5,228 bases of DNA from the NCBI GenBank assembly GCA_947503365.1, contig CANNDT010000170.1, forward strand, positions 1 through 5,228. The letters are read 5' to 3'. The position numbers and the translations under genes are program-made. Under the pieces are notes generated by a model. That model was not told where the DNA came from and ran no database searches. It saw only the letters and a list, made by a program, of their open reading frames with translations. Shown here piece by piece: positions 5,177 to 5,228 of the stretch; the first letter of the stretch is position 1; each line of letters starts with the position of its first letter. The DNA comes from CANNDT01 sp945876205 (lineage in GTDB: Bacteria; Acidobacteriota; Vicinamibacteria; Vicinamibacterales; UBA2999).

Positions 5177-5228
5177 TTATCCCGCCCCTCGACGCCGCGA
5201 CCGCTGGTTCAGACTCACGTGCGTGTCA
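5177..5228 (-). CDS. C-terminal tail of an upstream gene, cut by the window edge
   Basis: One minus-strand frame is open from the right edge to a TAA at 5177-5179, 5 nt before the csb2 start codon, and encodes DTHVSLNQRSRRRGAG. The other two frames carry TGA stops within this stretch. The spacing matches a tightly packed operon. In type I-G loci the gene before csb2 is normally cas7 (csb1), but 16 residues are too few to identify it. A missing Cas5-like part of Csb2 could also be encoded here. Confidence 0.45.
   Translation of the reverse strand, partial: DTHVSLNQRSRRRGAG

Overview
The window is the downstream part of a type I-G (formerly I-U) CRISPR-Cas locus from a GC-rich bacterium. Every convincing gene reads leftward on the minus strand, closely spaced as in one operon. 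The sequence alone does not fix the host lineage. GC-rich codon use and the I-G type fit groups such as Deltaproteobacteria, Acidobacteria or other proteobacteria, but this is only a guess.

In transcription order (right to left): a probable C-terminal tail of an upstream gene (5177-5228); a Csb2-type Cas5/Cas6-like RAMP protein (3408-5171); a ParD-like antitoxin without an obvious toxin partner (3092-3358); an 18-codon linking ORF (3039-3095); a complete toxin-antitoxin pair, with a PF09720-type antitoxin (2824-3042) and a RelE/ParE-fold toxin (2530-2820); cas2 (2068-2451); a Cas4-Cas1 fusion (261-2078); a candidate leader (30-260); and, cut by the left edge, what looks like the first CRISPR repeat (1-29). 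The cas module therefore splits into effector/crRNA processing on the right (csb2; the remaining effector genes would lie beyond the window) and spacer acquisition on the left (cas2, cas4-cas1, leader, array), with a toxin-antitoxin cluster between them.

By family knowledge, Csb2 would bind or process crRNA in the I-G Cascade. Cas4-Cas1 and Cas2 would trim, select and integrate new spacers at the leader end of the array. The toxin-antitoxin genes probably act as an addiction or stabilising element riding in the operon.

Most unusual points: the toxin-antitoxin cluster with two antitoxins and one toxin inside the operon; the Csb2 protein, which shows two tandem copies of the same RAMP module, lacks a recognisable canonical Cas5 N-terminus and starts with a short region that looks unrelated; and a QIDLF sequence in the Cas4-Cas1 linker that matches the bacterial sliding-clamp binding consensus.
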